This document shows positions 7,760 to 17,116 of a DNA stretch of 64,000 nt, piece by piece. The notes beneath the pieces were generated by a model, which did not search any database, was not told the origin of the DNA, and saw only the letters and a list, made by a program, of their open reading frames with translations. Within the stretch, counting starts at the first letter, position 1. Each line of letters starts with the position of its first letter. A program made the position numbers and the translations under genes. This DNA is from Thermococcus thioreducens (lineage in GTDB: Archaea > Methanobacteriota_B > Thermococci > Thermococcales > Thermococcaceae), in assembly GCF_002214545.1 (NCBI RefSeq), contig NZ_CP015105.1, positions 2,001,933 to 2,065,932 of the forward strand. The letters are read 5' to 3'.

Positions 7760-8608
7760 ATGGAGGAACTCTACTTTTTAACCGCGAGGGAAGCCAGGAG
7801 ACTGCTCTTTTCAGGGGGGGCCGTTAAGCTCAACCTCGACCTCAGAAAAACCAACAGGACGTGGGAGGTAAAGCTGGAAGGAGACGAGTTCATATTTCCC
7901 AATGGAACGCGGGTTGGGAGGGACATCATAGAGAGAATTGCGAGGGACGAGGGGAGCGTTTACTTTATCAGGAAAGGCGTTTACAAGGCCGCAATAGCCG
8001 GCGAGCACTTCTACAAGCTTGTGCCGACGATTCCGCCGACGATAGAGATAAACGGCATCAGGATGCACAGGACAAAGGAAGTGAACCCCCTGCAGGACAC
8101 AAGGAACAAGGTGAACGCGGTGAAGCCGAAGGAGGGAGAGACGGTTCTGGACACATGCATGGGGCTGGGGTACACCGCCATAGAGTCCGCCAAGAGGGGG
8201 GCGTACGTCATAACCATCGAGAAAGACCCGCACGTCCTGGAGCTCGCCAGGATAAACCCCTGGAGCAGGGAGCTCTTCACGGGAGGAAAAATCCAGGTCA
8301 TACAGGGCGATGCCTTCGAAGTTGTAAAGAAGTTCAACGATGAGAGCTTCGACGTGGTTATCCACGACCCGCCGCGCTTTTCTTTAGCCGGACAGCTCTA
8401 CTCGGAGGAGTTCTACCGCGAGCTGTACCGCGTCCTAAAGCCCGGCGGGAGGCTGTTCCACTACGTTGGAAACCCCGGGAAAAAGTACCGGAGGAAAGAC
8501 CTCCAGAGGGGCGTCATGGAACGGTTGAGGAAGGCGGGCTTCGTAGGGGTTAAGCGGGTCGAGGAGGCCCTAGGAGTGGTGGCGAGGAAGCCGGTGAAAG
8601 AAAAATAA
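7760..8608 (+). CDS. SAM-dependent methyltransferase, archaeal COG2521 type
   Basis: 282 residues from ATG 7760 (GTGGGAG ribosome binding site). An N-terminal domain of about 110 residues precedes a Rossmann methyltransferase fold with VLDTCMGLGYTA (motif I), TIEKDPH (motif II), IQGDAF and VIHDPPRF (motif IV), then VLKPGGRLFHYVG. The DPPRF motif suggests an RNA, protein or small-amine substrate, but the target is not known. Convergent with the S9 peptidase gene seven bases away. Confidence 0.8.
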   Translation: MEELYFLTAREARRLLFSGGAVKLNLDLRKTNRTWEVKLEGDEFIFPNGTRVGRDIIERIARDEGSVYFIRKGVYKAAIAGEHFYKLVPTIPPTIEINGIRMHRTKEVNPLQDTRNKVNAVKPKEGETVLDTCMGLGYTAIESAKRGAYVITIEKDPHVLELARINPWSRELFTGGKIQVIQGDAFEVVKKFNDESFDVVIHDPPRFSLAGQLYSEEFYRELYRVLKPGGRLFHYVGNPGKKYRRKDLQRGVMERLRKAGFVGVKRVEEALGVVARKPVKEK

Positions 8609-8614
8609 AAAAGC

Positions 8615-10489
8615 TCATTTCTTCGTTTCTCCCTTCATCACCTTCTCCACGTCAAATCCTTCCTCGTACTTCTTAAGCTTCCTCTCGAAGAACTCGATGA
8701 AGAGCCTGTATCTCTTCGCCCTGTGCTTCGGCTTGCCCCGTATGCTGTGGCCGTGGGCGCCGCGCCTGAATATCGCTATGTATGCCTCCTTCCCCATGTC
8801 CCTGAGCACGTTGTAGAACATCAGGCTCTGGTCGAGCGGGCAGCGGTAGTCCTCAAGGCTGTGGATGAGCAGGATCGGCGCTTTAACCCTGTCGGCGTAG
8901 AAGAGCGGGCTGAGCTTCCGGTAGTTCTCGTTCTCTAATGGATCTGCCCCGATGACTTCAACGTCGTACCAGAGGCCTATGTCCGAGAAGGCGTAGCTGG
9001 TGAGCCAGTAGCTTATGCCGTTCTCGCTGATGCCGGCCTTGAAGAGGTCGGACTGAGTCAAGGCCCAGTTGGTCATGAAGCCGCCGTAGCTTATGCCGGT
9101 TATTCCAACCCTCTCCCTGTCTGCCTGGGGTTCGAGCTTAAAGAACTCCTCAATGCCGTTCATTATGTCCCCGAAGTCCTCCAGACCGGTTCTCCCCAGC
9201 ACACGGAGGGCAAAGTCTTCGCTGTAGCCGTTGCTCCCGCGCGGGTTCACGAAGACGACGTAGTAGCCCTTGTTCGCCATCAGCTGCATCTCGTAGACGA
9301 AGCGGTGGCCGTACATCCCCTTCGGGCCGCCGTGGACGAAGACCACCACCGGCGCCTTCTCGCCCTCCTTCAGCTCCGGTCTGAGGTACCAGCCGTCTAT
9401 CTCAAGGTCGAGGGACTTGAAGCGGAAGTGCCTCGGCTCAAAGGTTTTGAGCCTCTCGAATATCGGCCCGTTGTAGTCGGTGAGCTGCTTCAGCTCGCCG
9501 TCGTAGAGGTAGAGCTCCGCTATTCTCATTGCGGTCGCTATAAGCAGAACCGCCCTGCCCCCATGGACGTCGAAGCCGTAGACCCAGTGGTCACCGGCAA
9601 CGATTCTCTCGGCCTCCCCGTCCCAGAGCCAGAGGTTCACCCTGCCAGCGTCGGGCGTCAGGAAGTAGACCCTCCCATCATCAAGCCTGGCGTCGTAGAC
9701 GTCCAGCGGGCCCTCGTAGACCGGCCTGAGCTCGCCGTCCCAGATATAGATCCACTCGTGCTCGCTGATGAACTTCTTTTCCCTCTTCCCGCGGAGAAGC
9801 AGACTCTCTCCGTCGGAACCCACCGCCGTGAAGGAAACCCTCTCGAAGAGCTTCTCTTCAGTTCCATCCTTCCAGAGGTAGATGTCCCAGAACTTGAACA
9901 GGGCCGGCTTGCTTCCCTCGCGGTGCGGGACGTTGACGACCACGCCATCGCCGTGCCATATTCCGCTCGAAAACCTCGGCTTCTCGAACTGCTCAAGTAC
10001 CTCCTCGCTCTCCGTGTCGAGAACCCAGAAGGTGGTCTTTTCGCCGTCGAAGAAGCCCATGTTGTCGAACCATGCCGGGACGTCGTCGTCAAAGACGAAG
10101 TCCCCGTCGTCCCTTCTCTTAAAGCCCACAACGAGGAGCCTTCTTGAATCGCTGTTCCACTGGATCGAGCGGACGTTTTTAGCGCTCAAAACCTTCTTTG
10201 CGCTCAGGGTCTGAACGTCAGCGACCCATATCTCGCTCTCTTTCTTCTCCTCGTTAAAGCGGGTGAAGGCGAGCTTTCTGCCGTCGGGCGAAATCCTCGG
10301 CATCGCTGCATTCTCGATGAAGCGCCTCGCGCCGGTCTCCAGATCCTCAACAACGACGGTGCTCTCGTACTTATCTTCGTTCATGTTGGCCTTGGTGAGG
10401 GTGTAGGCGACAAGGTTCCCCCGTATTCTCGGGTCGCCCAGGTAGGCGAACTTAGAAAAGGTCTCGTGGTTCCATTCGATACTGCTCAT
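8615..10489 (-). CDS. S9 family serine peptidase (acylaminoacyl-peptidase-like)
   Basis: 624 residues. The N-terminal part (about 1-350) shows beta-propeller repeats such as MPRISPDGRKLAFTRF and RSIQWNSDSRRLLVVGF. The C-terminal alpha/beta hydrolase part has VVVFVHGGPKGMYG (oxyanion region), the nucleophile in GITGISYGGFMTNW, Asp in LIHSLEDYRCP and His in RRGAHGHS. The family removes acylated amino acids or cleaves short peptides in the cytosol. The gene is divergent from the membrane protein at 10558; a TATA box (GTATATAAGG) lies between them at about 10523-10532. Confidence 0.9.
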   Translation of the reverse strand: MSSIEWNHETFSKFAYLGDPRIRGNLVAYTLTKANMNEDKYESTVVVEDLETGARRFIENAAMPRISPDGRKLAFTRFNEEKKESEIWVADVQTLSAKKVLSAKNVRSIQWNSDSRRLLVVGFKRRDDGDFVFDDDVPAWFDNMGFFDGEKTTFWVLDTESEEVLEQFEKPRFSSGIWHGDGVVVNVPHREGSKPALFKFWDIYLWKDGTEEKLFERVSFTAVGSDGESLLLRGKREKKFISEHEWIYIWDGELRPVYEGPLDVYDARLDDGRVYFLTPDAGRVNLWLWDGEAERIVAGDHWVYGFDVHGGRAVLLIATAMRIAELYLYDGELKQLTDYNGPIFERLKTFEPRHFRFKSLDLEIDGWYLRPELKEGEKAPVVVFVHGGPKGMYGHRFVYEMQLMANKGYYVVFVNPRGSNGYSEDFALRVLGRTGLEDFGDIMNGIEEFFKLEPQADRERVGITGISYGGFMTNWALTQSDLFKAGISENGISYWLTSYAFSDIGLWYDVEVIGADPLENENYRKLSPLFYADRVKAPILLIHSLEDYRCPLDQSLMFYNVLRDMGKEAYIAIFRRGAHGHSIRGKPKHRAKRYRLFIEFFERKLKKYEEGFDVEKVMKGETKK

Positions 10490-10557
10490 AACGCTATCAC
10501 CTACTTGGTAGAGAGCCTTAAAAGTATATAAGGGTAACTACCCGTCCAGGTGAGAGG

Positions 10558-10887
10558 ATGAAGGAAGAGTACGCCGTTGGAATTATACTTGCCGCTGGAA
10601 TAGTGGTTTCGCTCGTTCTCAGAACATACAGCGGAATAGCACTGGCCGCCCTCGGGATACCCCTCTACCTGGCCTACATCGCGAGGGAGCAGAACGTACT
10701 GGCGAAGTCGAGGCTCTACGACCGTGACCTCTTCCTCATGATAGCCATAGCGGTGGTGGTCATACTGGTCTTCAATTACCTCTGGGACCCGAGGATGGGC
10801 CTCATAGCGATGGCAATCGCGATACCCCTGCTGGCGATCTACGCGGGCAGACTAAAGGCGAGAAAGGAGGCGGAGAAGGCCCGATAG
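10558..10887 (+). CDS. Small four-span membrane protein, unknown
   Basis: 109 residues with about four hydrophobic segments (7-24, 28-42, 60-78, 80-98) and a basic C-terminus rich in Lys, Arg and Glu. TATA (GTATATAAGG) lies about 26-35 bases before ATG 10558, and GGTGAGAGG is the ribosome binding site. Its 3' end overlaps that of the convergent kinase gene by about 36 bases. No family recognised. Confidence 0.7.
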   Translation: MKEEYAVGIILAAGIVVSLVLRTYSGIALAALGIPLYLAYIAREQNVLAKSRLYDRDLFLMIAIAVVVILVFNYLWDPRMGLIAMAIAIPLLAIYAGRLKARKEAEKAR

Positions 10888-11499
10888 CTGGCCGGTTCTT
10901 TTGTAAGCCCTAACTTCGTTCCTCATTTCGTCCAGAAAATCCCTATCAATACCGAACTTCACCCTCACCCGGCGCGAAATGTAGTTGTCGTTGAGAAAGA
11001 TCATGGCCACCGCGGAGGTGAGGTTCTTCGGCTTCCTCCAGTTGGCCTTCTCGAAGTCTATGACGTAAACATGCTCGCCGGCTATTATGTGCTTGCCGCC
11101 CTGGATCTGGCCGTGGTCAAGGCCGAGCCTGTCGAGCAAAGCTGTTTTCTCGACTACCTCAAAGAGGTGGCGCTTTTCGAGGTCAGCGTGGAGGATTATC
11201 TCCCCCTCTGCGAACTCCCTGATGAGGTACTCAAGGCCCTCAAAGACCCCATACCCTATCAGCGGGGGAGTTACTCCGAAGGGCCCTATCGTCCTGACGA
11301 TTTTCGCCTCCCTCGCGAAGTTCTGCCTCGGCGAGTCGGGCCTTTGGAGCTTAATGATGACGTTTTTTTCATCTAACATTGCCCTGAAGATAAGGCTCGT
11401 GGTTCCCTTGGAGTAGGGGCGGACTTCCTCGAATCCGAGCGATTTTAGGTGGGAGTAAAACCGCCCCAGTTGAGCTTTACTTATCAGGTGGTCGAACAT
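10852..11499 (-). CDS. RIO/ABC1-like predicted Ser/Thr protein kinase (COG2112 type)
   Basis: 215 residues from ATG 11499, which has GAGGAG just upstream; a longer in-frame reading from 11625 lacks a good start. Kinase-fold elements: GTTSLIF (glycine-rich part), NVIIKLQR with the ATP lysine, REAKIV (helix C Glu), a hinge-like YLIREFAEGE, LGLDHGQIQGGKHII as the catalytic loop and YVIDFEKANWRKPKN as the metal-binding Asp region. The target is unknown. It is divergent from the RAM-domain gene at 11552. Confidence 0.78.
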   Translation of the reverse strand: MFDHLISKAQLGRFYSHLKSLGFEEVRPYSKGTTSLIFRAMLDEKNVIIKLQRPDSPRQNFAREAKIVRTIGPFGVTPPLIGYGVFEGLEYLIREFAEGEIILHADLEKRHLFEVVEKTALLDRLGLDHGQIQGGKHIIAGEHVYVIDFEKANWRKPKNLTSAVAMIFLNDNYISRRVRVKFGIDRDFLDEMRNEVRAYKRTGQLSGLLRLLSRL

Positions 11500-11551
11500 A
11501 CTCCTCGATAAGCTTAAATACTCCGCCGATAAAATACTTTTGGTGATAGCC

Positions 11552-11779
11552 ATGGTGACGGCTTTTATTTTGATGGTGACGGCCGCTGGAAAGGAAAGGG
11601 AAGTTATGGAGAAGCTTCTGGCCATGCCGGAGGTTAAGGAGGCCTACGTGGTCTACGGCGAGTACGACCTCGTCGTTAAGGTTGAGACCGACACGCTCAA
11701 GGACCTTGACCAGTTCATCACGGAGAAGATAAGGAAGATGTCCGAGATACAGATGACCTCGACGATGATAGCCATCTGA
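11552..11779 (+). CDS. Stand-alone Lrp/AsnC effector-binding (RAM) domain protein
   Basis: 75 residues from ATG 11552 (GGTGAT upstream). The sequence matches the ligand-binding half of Lrp/AsnC regulators (FILMVTAAGKEREV...VYGEYDLVVKVE...MTSTMI) and lacks a DNA-binding helix-turn-helix. Such proteins form dimers and higher rings and bind amino acids, probably modulating full-length Lrp partners. A full-length Lrp gene is at 51739. Confidence 0.87.
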   Translation: MVTAFILMVTAAGKEREVMEKLLAMPEVKEAYVVYGEYDLVVKVETDTLKDLDQFITEKIRKMSEIQMTSTMIAI

Positions 11780-11833
11780 ACCTCTCATTCTTCTCTCTTG
11801 CCCTTATTCTAAGAATAACAGAAAAGAAGGGGC

Positions 11834-12508
11834 TCACTTGTTCATCATGAGCCTTATCCTCTCGGCCGCATCCTTGGCCTTGTCCGAGATGTTGCTGAGG
11901 GTTCTGGCGATGTTGAGGATGTAGAAGCCGTCGCCCCAGCTCAGCTTTTCCGCGTTCTCGAAGACCAGCTGCATGAGCTTCGTGTCGAGGCCGTCTATCT
12001 TATTCTCGACGCTCTCTATCTGCCGGATTATTTCGTACTCCTTGGATATCTCCCCATCGGCGAAGCCGCTCTCTATAACACGATCCATCTGGACTATGGC
12101 CTCGTGGACGAGCTTTGCAGCTTTGATGCTCTCCATGCCCATCTGGAGGATTACCTCCTTGACCTCGACCGGAAGCTCTCCGGGCTCCCTGATGAGAAGC
12201 CATTTGGCGGTGTCCTCAGCAGCGTCAGCAACCTTGTCCTGCATGTGGAGGTAGATGAGCACGTCCTCCCTGGCCACTGCCATCATGAGCTTCGAGCTGA
12301 GGGAGTCCCTTATCTCCTCCTTTATCCTGTCGGCAACGTCCTCAAGGCGGTCAACCTCGACGGCTATCTTTCTCATCTCCTCGTAGTCCCCATCGTACCA
12401 GCGCTGGAGCGCCTTTTCAAGGGTCTCAACGGTGTTGAGAACGACCTCGGAGTGCTTTATAAGGGGCTTGAACGGGCTCTTCGCAAATAGCTTTGTCCAG
12501 ACCTGCAT
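11834..12508 (-). CDS. DUF47 (PhoU-like) regulator of phosphate transport
   Basis: 224 residues, all helical, with the repeated charged pattern of PhoU-like proteins (VDRLEDVADRIKEEIRDSL and IESVENKIDGLDTKLMQLVF). The family usually sits beside PiT phosphate transporters, as here: it starts five bases after the PiT stop on the same strand. It is inferred to control or couple PiT transport. Cytoplasmic, no membrane spans. Confidence 0.87.
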   Translation of the reverse strand: MQVWTKLFAKSPFKPLIKHSEVVLNTVETLEKALQRWYDGDYEEMRKIAVEVDRLEDVADRIKEEIRDSLSSKLMMAVAREDVLIYLHMQDKVADAAEDTAKWLLIREPGELPVEVKEVILQMGMESIKAAKLVHEAIVQMDRVIESGFADGEISKEYEIIRQIESVENKIDGLDTKLMQLVFENAEKLSWGDGFYILNIARTLSNISDKAKDAAERIRLMMNK

Positions 12509-12512
12509 GTTA

Positions 12513-13730
12513 TCACCCCACGATCATGAGGAACTTGAATATGGCCGCACTTATCAGACCCGCGACCGGAACGGTAATGAACCAGGAGATTATTATGTCC
12601 CTAACGATGTTCTTGTTTATTGCCTTTACTCCCCTGGCGAGGCCTACCCCTATGACTGCCCCAACCACGGTATGCGTCGTTGAGATTGGCAGGCCCATCC
12701 AGCTGGCGACAAGGACGACCGTCGCCGCCGAAAAGTCTATGGTGAAGCCCCTCGTGTTGGTGAGCTCCGTTATCTTCTTTCCAACCGTCTCCATGACCCT
12801 GTAACCGTAGGTGGCGACACCAACCGCTATCCCCAGGCCACCAAGGGCAAGGATCCACTTGGGGACGGGAACCTGCATGCCGCTCAGCCCCATCGTTGCC
12901 ACCGCATAGACGGCCGCGACAGGGCCTATCGCGTTTGCAACGTCGTTGGCGCCGTGGGCAAGGGCAACGTAGCCGGAGGTAATGACCTGAACCTTACGGA
13001 ATATGGCCTCGACCCCTATGAACGGGTCGCTGCTCGGGAAGCGGAGCTTTATGAGGACGTACGTTACAAAGAACACAACTATGCCGAGCGGGACACCGTA
13101 CATGAAAACGCCCGTCTTGAGATCCTTCCCATGGAGGACCTTGATGTAGAACATCGTCCCTATTACCACAAAGGCCAGCCCGATCCAGAAGGGCGACCAG
13201 ATGCGGGCACTCCTCACGGGGTCTCTCCTCTCAAATATGCTCTTGGTCAGCGCCTTGAATATGAAGTAGGCCATTATGGCCCCGACTATCGGGGAGAGTA
13301 TCCAGCTGAGAACCACCTGCGTCATCTTGCCCCAGTTGACTATGGCCGTTCCGGCGTAGACTATTCCATAGCCCGCTATGCCGCCTATAATCGAATGGGT
13401 GGTAGAGACCGGCAGACCGAACTTGGTGGCTATTATAAGCCAGAGGGTCGCCGCGAGAAGCGCCGCAACGGAGCCGTAGATGAGAACGTTCGGGTCGGTT
13501 ATCATCGTCGGGTCGAGGATGCCCTTTCGTATGGTCTCGGTGACGCTCTTTCCAAAGAAATACGCCCCAGTGAACTCAAGAACACCAGCTATTATCACGG
13601 CCTGTTTGGGGGTTATCGCCTTCGCACCCACCGCGGTGCTCATCGAGTTGGCGGCGTCGTTGGCACCTATCGCCCACGCCATGGCAAATCCGAGGACCAC
13701 GGTTATCAGTAGCCACACTTCCACTGCCAT
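12513..13730 (-). CDS. pit: Inorganic phosphate transporter, PiT family
   Basis: 405 residues with about ten to twelve membrane spans. The two inverted-repeat signatures of the family are clear: AIGANDAANSMSTAVGAKA near the N-terminus and LAHGANDVANAIGPVAAVY in the second half, plus two STTHxxxGxxxG segments (PVSTTHSIIGG and PISTTHTVVGA). It imports phosphate with H+ or Na+. ATG 13730 is preferred over GTG 13733 because of GGTG placement. It forms an operon with the DUF47 gene downstream. Confidence 0.93.
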   Translation of the reverse strand: MAVEVWLLITVVLGFAMAWAIGANDAANSMSTAVGAKAITPKQAVIIAGVLEFTGAYFFGKSVTETIRKGILDPTMITDPNVLIYGSVAALLAATLWLIIATKFGLPVSTTHSIIGGIAGYGIVYAGTAIVNWGKMTQVVLSWILSPIVGAIMAYFIFKALTKSIFERRDPVRSARIWSPFWIGLAFVVIGTMFYIKVLHGKDLKTGVFMYGVPLGIVVFFVTYVLIKLRFPSSDPFIGVEAIFRKVQVITSGYVALAHGANDVANAIGPVAAVYAVATMGLSGMQVPVPKWILALGGLGIAVGVATYGYRVMETVGKKITELTNTRGFTIDFSAATVVLVASWMGLPISTTHTVVGAVIGVGLARGVKAINKNIVRDIIISWFITVPVAGLISAAIFKFLMIVG

Positions 13731-13829
13731 CACCGAAGCCCAATAAGGGGGGGCATATAAATATCTTGCCGCAGTAGAATATAGTTGTGTGGGAATCTCT
13801 ATATAGCGATAAATAGAATAAATAGAAAA

Positions 13830-15491
13830 TCAGGGGTTCACCTTCACGGGCTCGGCCGTTATTGTGGCATTGGAGAGCATGCCGAGCCTGGCGTAGTGGT
13901 AAAAGCCACCCTCATCGGGCTTGGCGTAGAGCGGCGCTCCGCCTCCACCGGTGACTATGTACCTGACGCCGTCTATCTCACCGTCCCAGAACATGTGGAT
14001 GTGGCTAAAGACCCCAAAGGCGCTGTAGGCCTTCATGAGCTGGAGGAGCTTCTTGCCGTCCATGTAGTTCATGCCGTGGTTGCCGTTAGGCCTTGGGTCA
14101 ACCGGAGGGGCATGCATGACGATGACAGGCTTCTTGCCGAGGCCCTTAGCCTTTTCGAGCTCGTTCTGAAGCCACTCCCACTGCTCATCGCTCAGCCCGT
14201 AGTCGTGGTCTATGTTGTTCATGAATATGTAGTAGTAATCACCGAGGGCGAAGGAGTAGTCCGTCGGGCCAAAGAGCTGGTGGTAGACGTTTATTCCTTC
14301 ACCACGGTACTCGTGGTTTCCGACGGCTATGAAGACGGGCTTGTTCCACTTCCACTCCTTCATAAGCTCGCCCCACTCGTCAACCTTGCCGGAATAGACC
14401 AGATCCCCACCGTCTATTATGAAGGCCCCCTCGTCAGAGTTCATGGCGTCCCTGACCTTGAGGAACGCCGGAGGCACCTCCTTTCCACCATCGGATCTGT
14501 GGTCGCCGAAGGCAAGAACCGTGTAGTTCCCAACATCCCTCGGAGAGATGCTGAAGGAAGGTTTGGATGTTGTGAACTTGACCCATGTATCACCTGTCTC
14601 GACATCCTCCGGCAGGTTGAGTACGGAGGGATTGGTGTTCTCGATGACGTAGGTGAGCTCAGCCCCGTTGGGGTTCTTGACTTCCACGCTGACGTTGAAG
14701 CCAAGGGCGTAAATATATACTGTCGAGCCGTTGACGAGCTTTATGAACCCTCCCTTTACTGTAACGTTTTCACCGTCAACGACGCGCCAGTAGTAGATGA
14801 AAGGCTCCATCGTCTTAAATGAGCTCAAGTACCAGTGCTCCCCCTCGTCTTGAACACCGTTCCAGTTGTTGTCCCCTATGACCTTGAGGAGAATCCCCTC
14901 GAACTCGCCGCTCCTCAGGACGTCGCCGGTGTTTATCTGCCTCCCCTCCTTCAGCCCCATCGCGTACTCCAGAGCGGCCCCGGCACCTGCCTTGCCTGTG
15001 CCGGTGAAGACGAGGTAGGCCTTTCCGTCCTTGTTAAAGGCCGCAAAGATGCCCTTGTCTTTACCAACGAACTTAAGGCCGAGCTTGTAGACGATGTAGC
15101 CGAAGTAGTCGTTGACCGTTATCAGTATCGGCTTCCCCCTGAGAACAGGGCGGGCGTCCTCCGGAGAGAGTATAGCGATGCCACCCTCGTACTGGCTCGC
15201 CGGAAGAATCTGGGCGTTCGGGAAGTAGTGCTTGGCCAAGTCCTCGTACCCCTTACTGACGTAGACCTTCGACGTGTCCCCGATTTTGTACCAGTTAGAA
15301 AGAACCTGGCCTTTCCCATAAGCGGCAAAGTCAATGCCACCTGATTCGGTGGGGGACGCTGTTGGGGAGGTAGCCGAGGTGGTTCCCGTGCCGGTGGGAG
15401 ATGTTGAGGCTGTCCCTCCATTTGACCCTATGCATCCCGCTGCCAGGACGATCAGAACCAGCAGGACTGCAGAAGCAACTTTCTTCATCAT
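13830..15491 (-). CDS. Secreted lipoprotein metallophosphoesterase
   Basis: 553 residues from ATG 15491 (GGTGAAGGAC upstream). The N-terminus is a lipoprotein signal with lipobox LAAGC, followed by a Ser/Thr/Pro-rich linker, so it is anchored outside the cell. The C-terminal half carries calcineurin-like motifs: GDHRSDGG (a GDxH-like start), IIDGGDLVYSG, VGNHEYRG, VMHAPP and FSHIHMFW. The middle (about 70-310) is a beta-rich domain of unknown role. The substrate may be a phosphate ester outside the cell; the phosphate transporter gene lies just downstream. Confidence 0.85.
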   Translation of the reverse strand: MMKKVASAVLLVLIVLAAGCIGSNGGTASTSPTGTGTTSATSPTASPTESGGIDFAAYGKGQVLSNWYKIGDTSKVYVSKGYEDLAKHYFPNAQILPASQYEGGIAILSPEDARPVLRGKPILITVNDYFGYIVYKLGLKFVGKDKGIFAAFNKDGKAYLVFTGTGKAGAGAALEYAMGLKEGRQINTGDVLRSGEFEGILLKVIGDNNWNGVQDEGEHWYLSSFKTMEPFIYYWRVVDGENVTVKGGFIKLVNGSTVYIYALGFNVSVEVKNPNGAELTYVIENTNPSVLNLPEDVETGDTWVKFTTSKPSFSISPRDVGNYTVLAFGDHRSDGGKEVPPAFLKVRDAMNSDEGAFIIDGGDLVYSGKVDEWGELMKEWKWNKPVFIAVGNHEYRGEGINVYHQLFGPTDYSFALGDYYYIFMNNIDHDYGLSDEQWEWLQNELEKAKGLGKKPVIVMHAPPVDPRPNGNHGMNYMDGKKLLQLMKAYSAFGVFSHIHMFWDGEIDGVRYIVTGGGGAPLYAKPDEGGFYHYARLGMLSNATITAEPVKVNP

Positions 15492-15615
15492 GTCCTTCAC
15501 CACAGGAGGTTAAAAGTCAGAGCTTAAAGTCCTTTTGGACTTTTCCCCATATTTTCCGGCCCCCAAAGCTCGGCAGGTTTAAATAATCGTGTCTAAAATT
15601 TATCTGGGTGATACC

Positions 15616-15972
15616 ATGTTCGTCGGGCACTACAAAGACGTCCCCGAGAAGGACACCGGTTTTGATGGGGTGACCATAAGGTGGCTCGTTTCTCCAAAGC
15701 TCGGAGCGGAGAACTACGCGATGCGCTACTTCGTCCTCAGGAAGGGCGCTGAAATACCGCTCCACCACCACGACTGGGAGCACGAGATATTCATTGTGAA
15801 GGGCGAGGGGATAATAACCGGCGGCGGCAAGGAGGCCCACGTCAAGGCCGGCGACTTCCTCTACGTCCCGCCCAACGAGCCCCACGGCTACAGGGCTTTA
15901 AGCGAGACCTTCGAGTTCCTCTGCATAATCCCCGCCAAAAAAGAGGCAATACCCGACGATGAGTGGGCCTAA
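15616..15972 (+). CDS. Cupin-domain protein
   Basis: 118 residues. One cupin barrel with both motifs: PLHHHDWEHEIFIVKGEG (motif 1, three His and a Glu as likely metal ligands) and VPPNEPHGYRA (motif 2, fourth His). ATG 15616 has GGGTGAT upstream; the frame is open 27 bases further but without a good start. TATA GTTTAAATA lies near 15575. The reaction is unknown. Overlaps the end of the convergent signal peptidase gene by four bases. Confidence 0.85.
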   Translation: MFVGHYKDVPEKDTGFDGVTIRWLVSPKLGAENYAMRYFVLRKGAEIPLHHHDWEHEIFIVKGEGIITGGGKEAHVKAGDFLYVPPNEPHGYRALSETFEFLCIIPAKKEAIPDDEWA

Positions 15973-16541
15973 CGGCGCCTGTAATGGTAAACCTTTATTT
16001 TCTTTCTCCTGAGGACGACCAGGTCTGCCTTTCTGGACTTAGGACGTAGGGGTTCTTCTTCCAGAAGCGACCAAGCTATATCATACGCGAGAGAAGCCAC
16101 CACTATAAGCAACAGACCGAATATTATGAGGGGCGTATAGTACCAGAGGATCCCCGCCCTGGGAATAACGAGCACGACCTTTCCCACAATCTGACTGGGA
16201 TAGACCCTCCACGGATCCGCATACTCCCTGTTATCCCCTTTGGTTACATAGTAAATATTGCCCGCCGGGTCTGTTTTTATATCTACCACCCGATGGGTTA
16301 TCCGGTACGTTGCATTTCCAATCTCAATACGATAGAGAATCACGTCACCGATATGCACATCGCCCGGGGAGACTGGTCTTGTAATCACCATATCGTTCGG
16401 GTTTATATGGGGTTTCATAGAGTCTGTGAGGATGACGACGTACTGAAAGCCGAAGACAAAGTGCAGAGCAACGATTCCCAGCACAAAGACAAGAATAGAA
16501 TACGTCAAAATGGAGAGGAAGTCAAAGCGCTTGGCATTCAT
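15969..16541 (-). CDS. Signal peptidase I (S26B), second copy, with C-terminal membrane span
   Basis: 190 residues. N-terminal span about 10-36, then LTDSMKP with catalytic Ser41, ITHRV with His83, GDNREYADPWRV, and a second span (about 132-158) before a very basic tail. It differs from the enzyme at 4634 by this second span and tail. It lies 18 bases downstream of a small secreted protein gene (16560) in the same direction, which suggests a dedicated protease-substrate pair. Confidence 0.9.
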   Translation of the reverse strand: MNAKRFDFLSILTYSILVFVLGIVALHFVFGFQYVVILTDSMKPHINPNDMVITRPVSPGDVHIGDVILYRIEIGNATYRITHRVVDIKTDPAGNIYYVTKGDNREYADPWRVYPSQIVGKVVLVIPRAGILWYYTPLIIFGLLLIVVASLAYDIAWSLLEEEPLRPKSRKADLVVLRRKKIKVYHYRRR

Positions 16542-16559
16542 TCAGGGCCTCCTATTCCT

Positions 16560-16946
16560 TCAGCCACCCTGGTAAACCACATAGACAGTGTCGAAACTGC
16601 TCAAAGCCACTGGCGAGGCAAAGGTCAGGGTGTACGTACCGGAACCGTTCAGAGTGGCCTGAGCAACGGCCACCAAAGTCGTCCCGCTGTACAGTTTGAG
16701 GTATATGGTACCCGCACCTGGATCGGTGGTTATAGTAACAGTGGCGCTGGTAACGTAGTCCGGGTTGGTCGAATCAAGAGTCCAAGTGACATCAGCGTTT
16801 GTAACGGTGCTGGTAATGACCTTACTGCCCTGACCAAGTTCCTGGACGTTAACTGTAATAGCAGGAACAGCAAGCGCGGCGCTGATGAGGGAAAGCGCAA
16901 GGGCCAGAGCAAGCGGAATTAACCTCTTCTTATTATTCCTCCTCAT
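16560..16946 (-). CDS. Small secreted beta-rich protein paired with a signal peptidase
   Basis: 128 residues. The N-terminus is a classic signal peptide (RRNNKKR, then a long Leu/Ala-rich stretch, likely cleaved after ALA near residue 26). The mature part of about 100 residues is Thr/Val/Ser-rich with alternating hydrophobics, as expected for one beta sandwich, and has no Cys. It resembles in layout (not proven homology) the TasA/SipW and archaeal bundling-pilus systems, where a fibre subunit is coded next to its own signal peptidase. Confidence 0.75.
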   Translation of the reverse strand: MRRNNKKRLIPLALALALSLISAALAVPAITVNVQELGQGSKVITSTVTNADVTWTLDSTNPDYVTSATVTITTDPGAGTIYLKLYSGTTLVAVAQATLNGSGTYTLTFASPVALSSFDTVYVVYQGG

Positions 16947-17116
16947 TTTGACCCACCCCTAAATAGAGCCTTATAACTTCTGCCCCTCTGGGGGTATAAA
17001 TAGTTTTCTAAAGCAAACCATACCGGTTCACCTTTTGAAATTGTAGGTTTTACAAAAGAACCAGAAGATCGTTAAGAATCCCTCAATCGGCCTTGGATAC
17101 TCCACAAAAGAGTGCC

